Origin: Pedobacter endophyticus
GTDB taxonomy: Bacteria; Bacteroidota; Bacteroidia; Sphingobacteriales; Sphingobacteriaceae
Assembly (NCBI RefSeq): GCF_015679185.1
Contig: NZ_CP064939.1
Location: 3,534,001-3,598,000, forward strand
DNA length: 64,000 bases
Direction of reading: 5' to 3'
A program made the position numbers and the translations under genes. The notes beneath the pieces were generated by a model. It did no database searches. It had not been told where the DNA came from and was given only the letters and a program-made list of their open reading frames with translations. Numbering within the stretch: the stretch's first letter is position 1; each line of letters starts with the position of its first letter. Shown here in pieces: positions 8,756 through 16,627 of the stretch.

Positions 8756-9108
8756 ATTGGAAAGTTTTAAAAACAGAATCAGATTATGCAAAAGCTTGCA
8801 TTCGATTAATGGAAATTTTCCATGCAGAACCAAATAGCGAGGAAGCTGATGAATTGGACTTATTAATAGTATTGGTAAAGGATTATGACGATAAAAACTA
8901 TCAGTTGCCAGAGTTAAATGTTTTAGAGGTTATTAAATATAAGATGGAAGAAGCAGGTATGAAAGCCAAGGACTTAGAGCCGATAATTGGTAGCAAAGGA
9001 CATGTTTCGGCTGTATTATCTGGCAAAAGAGATATCACTTTGAAAATGGCCCAAAAGCTCAAGAATTATTTTAATATCCCCGCTGATGTTTTTTTGCATT
9101 CAGCATAG
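8752..9108 (+). CDS. higA: Antitoxin HigA, XRE-family HTH protein
   Basis: A 118-residue antitoxin with an N-terminal toxin-binding region and a C-terminal helix-turn-helix (about 62-110: EAGMKAKDLEPIIGSKGHVSAVLSGKRDITLKMAQKL). It should neutralise HigB and repress the pair's promoter. The ATG at 8752 overlaps the toxin stop; a GGAGG sequence at 8742 gives a good ribosome-binding site, unusual in this phylum and consistent with translational coupling. A TTG at 8740 in the same frame is not needed. Confidence 0.9.
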   Translation: MNWKVLKTESDYAKACIRLMEIFHAEPNSEEADELDLLIVLVKDYDDKNYQLPELNVLEVIKYKMEEAGMKAKDLEPIIGSKGHVSAVLSGKRDITLKMAQKLKNYFNIPADVFLHSA

Positions 9109-9114
9109 TTCAAT

Positions 9115-9519
9115 TCAATACTTTTCTTCCAAAACCACCTCAACCGAAATCACTTTCCACTCGCCATTGATATTTTGCCAATGGTAAACTTCTTCGGTTT
9201 GAATCGTCTGTTTTTTCGAAAAAATCAATAAGTTAGGTTTAATAATAACGGATTTACGGGCGATTTTCTCTGTAAAAACATCATTTTCTACTGATGACTT
9301 GATGCGGTAATGACTCGTTTCGATACTCTTCGCCGATTTTAGTGCCTTCTCCAAATCGTAGATAAAGTCTCTTTTATTTAGTGTTTTTCCATCGGCTTTG
9401 GTATATCGTAATGCGTCGTCAAAAATGGTAACATAGGCGATTGCATCGCGGTTCTCTAAATCGCGGTTTGCTTTTTTGTGTATCTCGTTGATGGCAGAAA
9501 GAATTAAATCGGTTTCCAT
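9115..9519 (-). CDS. NTF2-like/SnoaL-type protein (DUF4440-like)
   Basis: A 134-residue cytoplasmic protein with the pattern of the NTF2-like fold: an N-terminal helix (METDLILSAINEIHKKANRDLENRD), a central strand pair and a C-terminal WQNINGEWKVISVEVV. Proteins of this kind bind small ligands or act as isomerases; no catalytic residues can be assigned. It converges with higA, with only 6 bp between the stops. Confidence 0.6.
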   Translation of the reverse strand: METDLILSAINEIHKKANRDLENRDAIAYVTIFDDALRYTKADGKTLNKRDFIYDLEKALKSAKSIETSHYRIKSSVENDVFTEKIARKSVIIKPNLLIFSKKQTIQTEEVYHWQNINGEWKVISVEVVLEEKY

Positions 9520-9682
9520 AACATGAAGGTAAATGTTTGTTTTCTGTTTTCAAACAAAAGTTAGTCATCCGATGAATATAGCCGATGTACAGTATGCACT
9601 GGATAATTGAAACTTATACAGCGGTGTGATGCTGAGTTATAATTTTTCAGCAAAGAAAATCAAATGTTAATTGTTTTGAGAC

Positions 9683-9970
9683 CATCGTCATTCCAGCGCC
9701 CGCCTGAACGGATGGGCAGGCAGGCGGTCCCGAAGCTTCGGGATTAAAGCTTTAGCATTAACATCCCCTACCGATAGCTATCGGTACAAGCTACCAATCA
9801 CAGACATATGAAAAATCGTCATTGCGAGGCACGAAGCAATCTCATTCCATAAATCAGATTGCTTCGGCTCGAACAGGCCCGGCCTCGCAATTACGACTCG
9901 GTGAAAAACCTATCATCCCAACTCCTTTGTTTTTCAAAAAACTGATCTCTGAGGATGACGATCGTTCATA
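9683..9970. repeat. Cluster of dispersed intergenic repeats
   Basis: This non-coding block in the 785-bp gap between 9519 and typA is built of CGTCATTCCAGCG, CGTCATTGCGAGGCACGAAGC and AACTGATCTCTGAGGATGACG fragments, some in opposite orientations. The same fragments occur in the gaps near 12.3, 19.5, 22.0 and 56.7 kb. Confidence 0.55.
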
Positions 9971-10014
9971 GTTGGTGCTCATTTATTAGTCAACTCATAG
10001 ATTGGCATAACGGT

Positions 10015-10140
10015 GTTTAGCCGCCTAGCCCCAGATGGAGTGGTTACCCTGCAGCTCGGAGGAATCACAATGCGAAGCGTAAAAGCGTAACACGGGAACA
10101 AACTGACTTGTATGCGCAGGCGTTGCGCTTCAACAATTAA
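10015..10140. other. Uncharacterised intergenic element with CCTAGCCCCAGATGGAGTGG core
   Basis: This stretch before typA reads TTTAGCCGCCTAGCCCCAGA and continues to AAGCGTAAAAGCG and ACGGGAACAAACTG. From memory, similar TAGCCC-GAT-x-GxAGxGG layouts recur between genes in many Bacteroidota. I see only one clear copy here and no ORF. Confidence 0.25.
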
Positions 10141-10274
10141 GAAAATTAACATCAAACTTCAATTTCGGCTGGCTGGCAACCGCACGTTACTTTCTAATTA
10201 AAAATGAGATCATTACAAAATTACCATTGCGTTAAATAAGTGCGCTTGATAGTGAAAAATCAATTCGAAAACAC

Positions 10275-10282
10275 TATCTTTG
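10275..10282 (+). promoter_or_regulatory. -7 box TATCTTTG before typA
   Basis: Matches TAnnTTTG; the leader to the ATG at 10305 would be about 17 bases. Confidence 0.55.
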
Positions 10283-10304
10283 CGCCAAATTTGAGGCGCA
10301 TTTT

Positions 10305-12110
10305 ATGCAAAAGATTAGAAATATAGCTATTATAGCACACGTTGACCACGGCAAAACTACGTTGGTTGATAAGATTTTACACTCTTGTTCTATTTTTCGT
10401 GACAACGAACAAACAGGAGAGTTGATATTGGATAATAACGATTTAGAGCGTGAACGTGGTATTACCATCGTATCTAAAAACGTTTCTGTAAGATATAAAG
10501 ATGTAAAAATCAATATTATCGATACACCTGGTCACGCGGATTTCGGCGGCGAAGTTGAGCGTGTGCTGAAAATGGCCGACGGTGTACTTTTACTTTGCGA
10601 TGCTTTTGAAGGTGCCATGCCTCAAACCCGTTTCGTAACACAAAAAGCTTTGGCTTTAGGCTTAAAGCCAATTGTTGTTGTAAACAAAGTTGATAAAGAA
10701 AACTGTCGCCCGGAAGAGGTTTACGAGCAAATTTTCGAATTGTTCTTTAATCTTGAGGCCACAGAAGAGCAGTTGGATTTCCCGGTAATTTACGGTTCAT
10801 CTAAACAAGGATGGATGACTACCGATTGGAAAGTTCCAACTACCGATATTTTCCCTTTATTAGATGCTGTTGTGGCAAATATTCCACCTGCACCGATAAA
10901 CGAGGGTACTTTACAAATGCAAATTACCTCTTTAGATTATTCATCTTTCGTAGGTCGTATTGCTATTGGCCGTGTTCACCGTGGTACAATTAAAGAAAAC
11001 CAACCCGTTACTTTAATTAAACGCGACGGCAAAATGGTAAAATCGAGAGTAAAAGAATTGTATACTTTCGAAGGTTTAGGTAAAGTTAAAGCTACCGAAG
11101 TGAGCTCTGGCGATATCTGTGCTGTTGTTGGTATCGATGGTTTCGATATTGGCGATACCATTGCCGATTTTGATGCACCAGAACAATTGCCGGTAATCAG
11201 CATCGACGAGCCAACAATGAACATGTTGTTCACCATTAACAACTCTCCGTTTTTTGGTAAAGAAGGTAAATTGGTGACCTCTCAACGTATCAAAGATCGT
11301 TTGATTAAAGAGATGGAGAAAAACCTTGCATTAAAGGTTGTTGAAACGGCATCGCCTGATAGCTGGTTGGTTTATGGTCGTGGTATTCTCCATTTATCGG
11401 TATTGATCGAAACCATGCGTCGCGAAGGTTACGAATTGCAAGTAGGTCAGCCACAGGTAATTGTTAAAGAAATAGACGGTAAGAAACACGAGCCGATTGA
11501 AACTTTAATTGTTGATGTACCTGCAGAGGTATCGGGTAAGGTGATCGAATTGGTAACTCAGCGCAAAGGTGAGTTGTTGATTATGGAGCCGAAAGGCGAT
11601 TTACAGCACTTAGAATTCGAAATTCCTTCGCGTGGTATTATCGGTTTGCGTAACAACGTATTAACTGCTACTGCTGGGGAGGCAATTATGGCACACCGCT
11701 TTAAGGCTTACGAGCCTTGGAAAGGTACAATCCCAGGTCGTTTAAATGGTGTATTAATTTCGATGGAAAAAGGCCAGACTACTGCTTATTCAATCGATAA
11801 GTTACAAGATAGAGGTCGTTTCTTTATCGATCCGGGAGTTGATGTTTACGAAGGACAGATTATGGGTGAGCACATCCGCGATAATGACCTGGTTGTAAAC
11901 GTTGTTAAAGGAAAAGCATTAACCAACATGCGTGCATCGGGTACTGATGATAACACGCGTATTGCGCCAGCTATTAAATTCTCGTTAGAGGAAGCAATGG
12001 AGTATATCCAGGCTGACGAATATATTGAGGTTACACCGGCAAGCATGCGTTTACGTAAGATTTTCTTAACCGAGCAAGAACGTAAGGTTAAAGGAAAACA
12101 GTTTGCTTAA
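10305..12110 (+). CDS. typA: Ribosome-binding GTPase TypA/BipA
   Basis: A 601-residue translational GTPase that binds the 70S ribosome and supports late 50S assembly, especially at low temperature or stress. G-domain motifs are G1 AHVDHGKTT (10-18), G3 DTPGHADF and G4 NKVDKE. They are followed by EF-Tu domain II, an EF-G domain III/V pair and the BipA-specific C-terminal domain (VNVVKGKALTNMRASGTDD). Length and order are normal for the family. It is monocistronic, with a -7 box just upstream and a terminator downstream. Confidence 0.97.
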   Translation: MQKIRNIAIIAHVDHGKTTLVDKILHSCSIFRDNEQTGELILDNNDLERERGITIVSKNVSVRYKDVKINIIDTPGHADFGGEVERVLKMADGVLLLCDAFEGAMPQTRFVTQKALALGLKPIVVVNKVDKENCRPEEVYEQIFELFFNLEATEEQLDFPVIYGSSKQGWMTTDWKVPTTDIFPLLDAVVANIPPAPINEGTLQMQITSLDYSSFVGRIAIGRVHRGTIKENQPVTLIKRDGKMVKSRVKELYTFEGLGKVKATEVSSGDICAVVGIDGFDIGDTIADFDAPEQLPVISIDEPTMNMLFTINNSPFFGKEGKLVTSQRIKDRLIKEMEKNLALKVVETASPDSWLVYGRGILHLSVLIETMRREGYELQVGQPQVIVKEIDGKKHEPIETLIVDVPAEVSGKVIELVTQRKGELLIMEPKGDLQHLEFEIPSRGIIGLRNNVLTATAGEAIMAHRFKAYEPWKGTIPGRLNGVLISMEKGQTTAYSIDKLQDRGRFFIDPGVDVYEGQIMGEHIRDNDLVVNVVKGKALTNMRASGTDDNTRIAPAIKFSLEEAMEYIQADEYIEVTPASMRLRKIFLTEQERKVKGKQFA

Positions 12111-12156
12111 GTCCCCACCTAAATCCTCCCCCGAGGGGAGGACTTTACAAGCATAT

Positions 12157-12187
12157 AGCCCATTTCTTAATTGAGATGGGCTTTTTT
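12157..12187 (+). terminator. Intrinsic terminator after typA
   Basis: AGCCCATTTC and GAGATGGGCT form a 10-bp stem with one wobble, followed by TTTTTT. Confidence 0.8.
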
Positions 12188-12229
12188 GTTGGGGTTTTTC
12201 CTAAATATGCTGTCATGCAGGGGGGCAAT

Positions 12230-12850
12230 TTTTAGCGAAAAGAATCAATATGGTATGAAGTTTTTAATGCGATCGTCATTGTGAGACACAGCCTGTCCCG
12301 ATTTTTCAGAAAAGCCATCTGTTTGATTCAATAATATCTCGAATGAGATCGCTTCGATTGATGAAAAATCGATTTCGCAAAGGCGGAATAAAACGTCAAT
12401 GATAGAGCCAGAACATCGTAACGTAAATCTTACCATCTTCGCCCAGTAACCATCCCTTTTTTCGGCAGCAGGTTTTGGGGTCCTGCGTTTCATCGCTTGG
12501 GAGATCTTTCTTTAAACTATTATTGACGTTTTTATGCAAGATCTTCTCATTCAGTGTTTTGTCATGCTGAGGTACGAAGCATCCCTTACCGACTCCGCAT
12601 TGGCCTTAATTAACTCACTTCCCTTTTTGGCCAGTGGTTTGTTGGCGTTTTGCATTCCATCGCTTGCGGATTCTTCACTGCGTTCAGAATGACACGAAAA
12701 TTTAGTCACTCAGTGTTTACGTCATGCCATATTGATTTTTATACAATAAAATGAAACTCAGGATAACAGTGTCAAAAACTTGTATCCCAACTTCTTTTTT
12801 CAAAAACTGAACTCCGAGGATGACGCATTAAACAAAATGTAGTGCGAGCG
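12230..12850. repeat. REP-like repeat block between typA and the epimerase gene
   Basis: Non-coding sequence made of fragments such as CGTCATTGTGAGACACAGCC, TTTTGTCATGCTGAGGTACG, ACTGCGTTCAGAATGACACG and GAACTCCGAGGATGACG. The GTCATGCTGAGG and CAGAATGAC ends are inverted, as in the other elements of this genome. Short ORFs inside it (for example 12245-12493 minus) have no recognisable protein character. Confidence 0.55.
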
Positions 12851-12920
12851 GTGCCGACAGCTCAGCTCATATACGCAGTTTTCCGCTTTATCTCCGGACC
12901 TCGGACTTCTCACTTTCGGT

Positions 12921-13838
12921 CTAACCCAAAATATCATGAACGGCTTCATCGATAGTTGCATGTTTAAATTCGAAGCCATTAGCTAATAAAACCGCTGGCT
13001 CAACCCACCTGCTTTTTAAGATCAGCTCCGTTTCTGTGCCGATAATTCTGGCGCCAATAGCCAAAAGCCATTCCGGGGCAGGCAATCCGAAACCAAAACC
13101 ATAAGCTTTCCTAATCGCTTGCATTAAAGCTTTGTTTGTCACCGCGTGCGGAGAAGTGCAGTTTACGACCCCGCTAATGCTGTCGTTATTTAATAACCAT
13201 TCAATTGTTCTAACCGCGTCTTGTTCATGTACCCAATTTACGTATTGCCTGCCATTACCTTGTTTACCGCCAAGGCCAAACCTTACCAAATTTAACAATC
13301 GCGGAAATGCACTATCTGTTCTGCCCAGCACAATTCCCATGCGTAGCGCAATTTTTCTGGTTTGAGGCGTTTCACTTTCAAAGAAACTGCTTTCCCATGC
13401 TTTACATACATCAACAGAAAAACCGTCGCCAATTTCGCCTGTATATTCATCCTGAGGTCGATCTTCTGCATGACGGTAAATCGTAGCTGATGTGATATTA
13501 ATCCATAACTTCGGCGGATTGGTGAGGCCAATAATCGTTTTTCCGAGCAAACGAGTAGGTATCACTCTCGAGTTTATGATCTTTTCCTGATTTTTCGGAG
13601 TATATCGGCAATTAACGTTCTTGCCACAAAGATTAACCAGCAAATCTGCATTTTCAAGTTGCTTGCACCATTTTCCTTCCGTTTTTCCATTCCATAAAAC
13701 AGTCTTGATATTTCCTTTTGCCGCTTGCAAACTTCTTGATAAAATAATTACTTCTTCTGCCAGCGCACTAAAGTGTTGAGCCAATAGCCCGCCCAGATAG
13801 CCGTTTCCTCCCGCGAGGATAATTTTTCTGTAAATCAT
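12921..13838 (-). CDS. TIGR01777 family epimerase-like protein (YfcH type)
   Basis: A 305-residue extended-SDR protein. The nucleotide-binding motif GGNGYLGG is at about 9-16, and the C-terminal DUF1731-type region (ESRWVEP-like: PEWLLAIGARIIGTETELILKSRWVEPAVLLANGF in the last 75 residues) defines the TIGR01777/YfcH family. Substrate is unknown. I start at 13838 (MIYRKIILAGG); the longer frame begins in the preceding gene. It is the last gene of a minus-strand run with the DCC oxidoreductase and the GbsR/MarR regulator, with 5 bp to the DCC stop. Confidence 0.85.
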   Translation of the reverse strand: MIYRKIILAGGNGYLGGLLAQHFSALAEEVIILSRSLQAAKGNIKTVLWNGKTEGKWCKQLENADLLVNLCGKNVNCRYTPKNQEKIINSRVIPTRLLGKTIIGLTNPPKLWINITSATIYRHAEDRPQDEYTGEIGDGFSVDVCKAWESSFFESETPQTRKIALRMGIVLGRTDSAFPRLLNLVRFGLGGKQGNGRQYVNWVHEQDAVRTIEWLLNNDSISGVVNCTSPHAVTNKALMQAIRKAYGFGFGLPAPEWLLAIGARIIGTETELILKSRWVEPAVLLANGFEFKHATIDEAVHDILG

Positions 13839-13843
13839 AATCT

Positions 13844-14659
13844 TTATAATAAAAGGATCAACCCTAAAACAATTAAACGGTAAGTGGCCCATGTGCTGCT
13901 CATTAGCCAGCCCAGTTCCAAAAGCTTACATCTGCGAATATGCTCAAGGAACATCAGGCCAGCAACCAACAAAAAGTAAAGCAGAAAGAAGAATGGATTT
14001 ACATCGAAATACCTGGCCATCGCCAAACCGGGTAATAAAAGTATCGATCCGGCAAATGAAATGGTCATCATATTGCCCAGGTAGGCCCAAAGTTTTTGTT
14101 TTTGATAAAGGCCAATGATAAGTCCCTGAAATAACATTTGACAACCGCAGATCAGGTATTCCCTGTATTTTCCTCCTAATGGAACAAAGTCGGTTAACAA
14201 ATGCGCATAGGCAGTTAAGATGTACGCCGTTACCAGCCACGTAAATAAGAGAAAAGCGACTCGATAGTGCAGTTTGAAACTGGGTTGAAGCTGATGTGCT
14301 TTTGTTTCGGCAGGAATAATTACTTTGCGATTGTAAGAGATAAAGGCATAAAGCTTAGACATACTTAAAGCAAACGGCTTAAAATTAAATAACGGAACAA
14401 ATATGGGCATCGAATTACCAATAATTTTGAAGAGGCTTTTTATGCCATAGGTTACCTCGCCAGTTTCGGTATTTACCAAAGCAATTTCGTTTACGGCTTT
14501 TTGTTTATCAATTAAAGGACAGATATTTTTGGGCATATTTTGGTAAGATTCTCGTCCGTTATTGGCCAGTAGGCCCGCTTTTACAAATGCTTTGGTGTAA
14601 ACATAACACATCGGGCATTCATCATCGAAGAGGATAACATGGTTGTTCAGCGTTTTCAT
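13844..14659 (-). CDS. DCC-family thiol-disulfide oxidoreductase with membrane domain
   Basis: A 271-residue protein whose N-terminus has the DxxCxxC signature of the DCC family (FDDECPMC; Cys15 and Cys18), a thioredoxin-like redox fold. From about residue 130 there are four hydrophobic helices, so a soluble DCC domain is joined to a membrane part. The substrate is unknown. A palindrome AACTTTCA-N8-TGAAAGTT lies 18 bp before its start. It is probably co-transcribed with the TIGR01777 gene and controlled by the upstream GbsR/MarR protein. Confidence 0.75.
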   Translation of the reverse strand: MKTLNNHVILFDDECPMCYVYTKAFVKAGLLANNGRESYQNMPKNICPLIDKQKAVNEIALVNTETGEVTYGIKSLFKIIGNSMPIFVPLFNFKPFALSMSKLYAFISYNRKVIIPAETKAHQLQPSFKLHYRVAFLLFTWLVTAYILTAYAHLLTDFVPLGGKYREYLICGCQMLFQGLIIGLYQKQKLWAYLGNMMTISFAGSILLLPGLAMARYFDVNPFFFLLYFLLVAGLMFLEHIRRCKLLELGWLMSSTWATYRLIVLGLILLL

Positions 14660-14676
14660 TTCATTTTAGATTTTAG

Positions 14677-14700
14677 AACTTTCAGTAAAAATTGAAAGTT
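14677..14700. promoter_or_regulatory. Operator-like palindrome, site 1 (before the DCC gene)
   Basis: AACTTTCA-GTAAAAAT-TGAAAGTT: two perfect 8-bp arms with an 8-bp spacer. The same arms and spacing occur at 15378-15401 before the regulator gene. Confidence 0.8.
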
Positions 14701-14753
14701 TAGATTAAAAAATAAAGCCAGTTATGGCTGTAGTTAAGGATTTTTCTCAACTA

Positions 14754-14814
14754 TGTCAGGCTGAGCGGAGTCGAAGCCCGTTATACTTGCCCTTCGGCTC
14801 CGCTCAGGGTGACA
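14754..14814. repeat. REP-like hairpin element
   Basis: TGTCAGGCTGAGCGGAGTCG (14754-14773) is repeated in inverse as CGGCTCCGCTCAGGGTGACA (14795-14814). It lies between the DCC gene and the regulator stop, and may act as a transcription break or RNA-stabilising hairpin. Confidence 0.65.
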
Positions 14815-14846
14815 ATTCAATGGGTGCTTGTTAATAGTTTCAAATT

Positions 14847-15353
14847 TTACTTAAACACCTTTAAAATAGAACCCCAAAACCAGTTCTCCTCTGCCTTAAG
14901 CATGGTTTCAAGCGTTTTATCTACATTTACTGCCAATTTGTTGATGTCTGTAATCGATTTTTTGAACGTTTTAAATTCAAGATCCTTTTCATCGCCCTGT
15001 ACACTCGATAATTCGTTGAGCACCTTCAAGACAGGCTCTAGCTCCCGTTTTTTCCTTTCTTTAGCCACCTGACGGGCGATGTTCCAAACGTCTTTATCCG
15101 CAAAAAAATATTCTTTTCTTTCACCGGCCTTATGCTGCTTTTCAATCAGGCCCCAGCCAATTAAATCCCGTAACGTCATGTTCGCATTTCCTCTCGAAAT
15201 ACTCAGGCTTTCCATAATTTCTTCGGTTGTAAGCGCTTCGGGCGAAATGAGCAACAGTGCATGAACCTGCGCCATTGTACGGTTAATGCCCCATTCGGAG
15301 CCTAATTTGCCCCAGGCCTCTATAAATTTGAGTTTTGCCGCTGCTAATTCCAT
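14847..15353 (-). CDS. GbsR/MarR family transcriptional regulator
   Basis: A 168-residue winged-helix repressor of the GbsR branch. The first 100 residues hold the DNA-binding domain, including NRTMAQVHALLLISPEALTTEEI and the recognition region SLSISRGNANMTLRDLIGWGLI. The C-terminal third is a coiled, charged helix pair. GbsR controls choline/betaine uptake genes in Bacillus, but here no such genes are present. The identical palindromes before this gene and before the DCC gene suggest it represses both itself and the DCC-TIGR01777 pair. Confidence 0.88.
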   Translation of the reverse strand: MELAAAKLKFIEAWGKLGSEWGINRTMAQVHALLLISPEALTTEEIMESLSISRGNANMTLRDLIGWGLIEKQHKAGERKEYFFADKDVWNIARQVAKERKKRELEPVLKVLNELSSVQGDEKDLEFKTFKKSITDINKLAVNVDKTLETMLKAEENWFWGSILKVFK

Positions 15354-15377
15354 AAAACAAATGTAATTATATTTTTA

Positions 15378-15401
15378 AACTTTCAAAAATTATTGAAAGT
15401 T
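15378..15401. promoter_or_regulatory. Operator-like palindrome, site 2 (before the GbsR/MarR gene)
   Basis: AACTTTCA-AAAATTAT-TGAAAGTT, same arms and spacer length as 14677-14700, 25 bp before the regulator start. Confidence 0.82.
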
Positions 15402-15416
15402 TATTTATTTTGAAAA

Positions 15417-16514
15417 TTACTCCTGCTTGGCTTTAATTCGGTTGATGATGCGCTCTACATTTTCGTATTGCTGTAAACCAGCTAGTAAATCTTTTTGCGA
15501 TTGATCGAAATAAACCGACAACTGCAGAACCGGCAGCGCAAGCATGGGCTTAAACATTGTGCCCGGGGCAAAACCTGCCTCGTTGTTTTTAGCCCTTGCT
15601 CTGTCAAATGCTACGGTGGTATGCACGTATTCCTCGTGTTGCTTTTCTCCTTTAATGTACGGCAATAACCACTCAACAGATTTTTTTATCGATGCACCCT
15701 TGGGCGATTCATAGCTGTAAAAATCAGGCCCCTTTGCCCTATCAATCATAATTGCCAGTTTCAACATAGGCTCCAAATCGTAAATGTGGTAATGCATCGC
15801 ATCCCTTTGCTTAAAGTCCAAGCTTGTTCCATCAGCGTTTAAGTTAATCGCAATGTGTGTTTTTAAATGCGCTATCGTCCAATCAATCAGCTTTTGGTTG
15901 CCCAGGGCATAGCCTATTTCGCCAACCACCTTTAACCGGTGGGCGTTCCAGTTGTTTATAGCGCTTCCGCGGCCAGAGTTCATTCTTTTACTATTTATCT
16001 CCGCCCAGGCCGTCTCACTTAGCCAATTCTCTATCGATTTTTTGCTTTCGGTAGGAATGTCCTTTTTAATTAAATCGTAAGCCTCAACCGCTTTGTCAAT
16101 TTTGGTATCGTTAATCGGATTGCCGTTTCCGCGATTTTTATTGGCCCAGGCAAGCAAAAATTCCAACGATTTGTTTAAGTAGCGCTTTTCGCCCGATAAT
16201 CGGTATTGCAGGGCGAGCGAAAACATTTTATCCATATCTTTAAGGGCACGGATTGTTTTCACCTTTTTGGGATGGCCCTGTAACAAGCCTTCAGAGAGGA
16301 TGGTATCTATAGGATTTGGAACATCGTTTAGGTAGCTGGCAGTTGTTCTCTCAAACTCATTGTAAATCTCTTTATAGCTGGTTTCCGTTTTGAGCTGTAG
16401 TTTTAGCGTTTTGATTTCAGTGGCATTTAGGCTCACAATTTGGCATAGTGCCACATTGCTAAGCATCGCACAGAGGCACATGGCCAGGAACTTTCTCATC
16501 GTTAAGCGGTTCAT
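15417..16514 (-). CDS. Alginate lyase family protein (PL5-like), secreted
   Basis: A 365-residue protein with a Sec signal (hydrophobic stretch to about residue 24) and an (alpha/alpha)-barrel of the alginate lyase family. The active-site signature NNWNAHR is at about 187-193, followed by RDAMHYHIYDLEPML (238-252), the region that carries the catalytic Tyr/His in this fold. It should cleave a uronic-acid polysaccharide in the periplasm. No SusC/SusD or other polysaccharide-utilisation genes surround it. Substrate is inferred from the fold only. A second ATG at codon 6 is possible. Confidence 0.8.
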   Translation of the reverse strand: MNRLTMRKFLAMCLCAMLSNVALCQIVSLNATEIKTLKLQLKTETSYKEIYNEFERTTASYLNDVPNPIDTILSEGLLQGHPKKVKTIRALKDMDKMFSLALQYRLSGEKRYLNKSLEFLLAWANKNRGNGNPINDTKIDKAVEAYDLIKKDIPTESKKSIENWLSETAWAEINSKRMNSGRGSAINNWNAHRLKVVGEIGYALGNQKLIDWTIAHLKTHIAINLNADGTSLDFKQRDAMHYHIYDLEPMLKLAIMIDRAKGPDFYSYESPKGASIKKSVEWLLPYIKGEKQHEEYVHTTVAFDRARAKNNEAGFAPGTMFKPMLALPVLQLSVYFDQSQKDLLAGLQQYENVERIINRIKAKQE

Positions 16515-16591
16515 TTTAATTTGGTATACACAAATTTAGATTTTATTCTGCTCACATTTAATTTATTCCTTTTTTATACCGCCCAATTTTT

Positions 16592-16599
16592 TATTTTTG
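16592..16599 (+). promoter_or_regulatory. -7 box TATTTTTG before the YfhO gene
   Basis: Matches TAnnTTTG; about 22 bases of leader to the ATG at 16628. Confidence 0.5.
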
Positions 16600-16627
16600 A
16601 CATTCGTTTAAACTTAAACAAACCTTG

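Noticed and set aside
10231..10245. 15-mer GTTAAATAAGTGCGC shared by the typA and ilvE upstream regions (54454)
   Set aside because: A match of this length is expected by chance about once or twice in 64 kb, and its position relative to the -7 boxes differs.
12245..12493. 82-residue ORF on the minus strand
   Set aside because: It lies wholly in repeat-family sequence and its translation has no protein-like pattern.
15417..16514. Polysaccharide utilisation locus around the alginate-lyase-like gene
   Set aside because: No SusC/SusD pair or further carbohydrate enzymes are adjacent.
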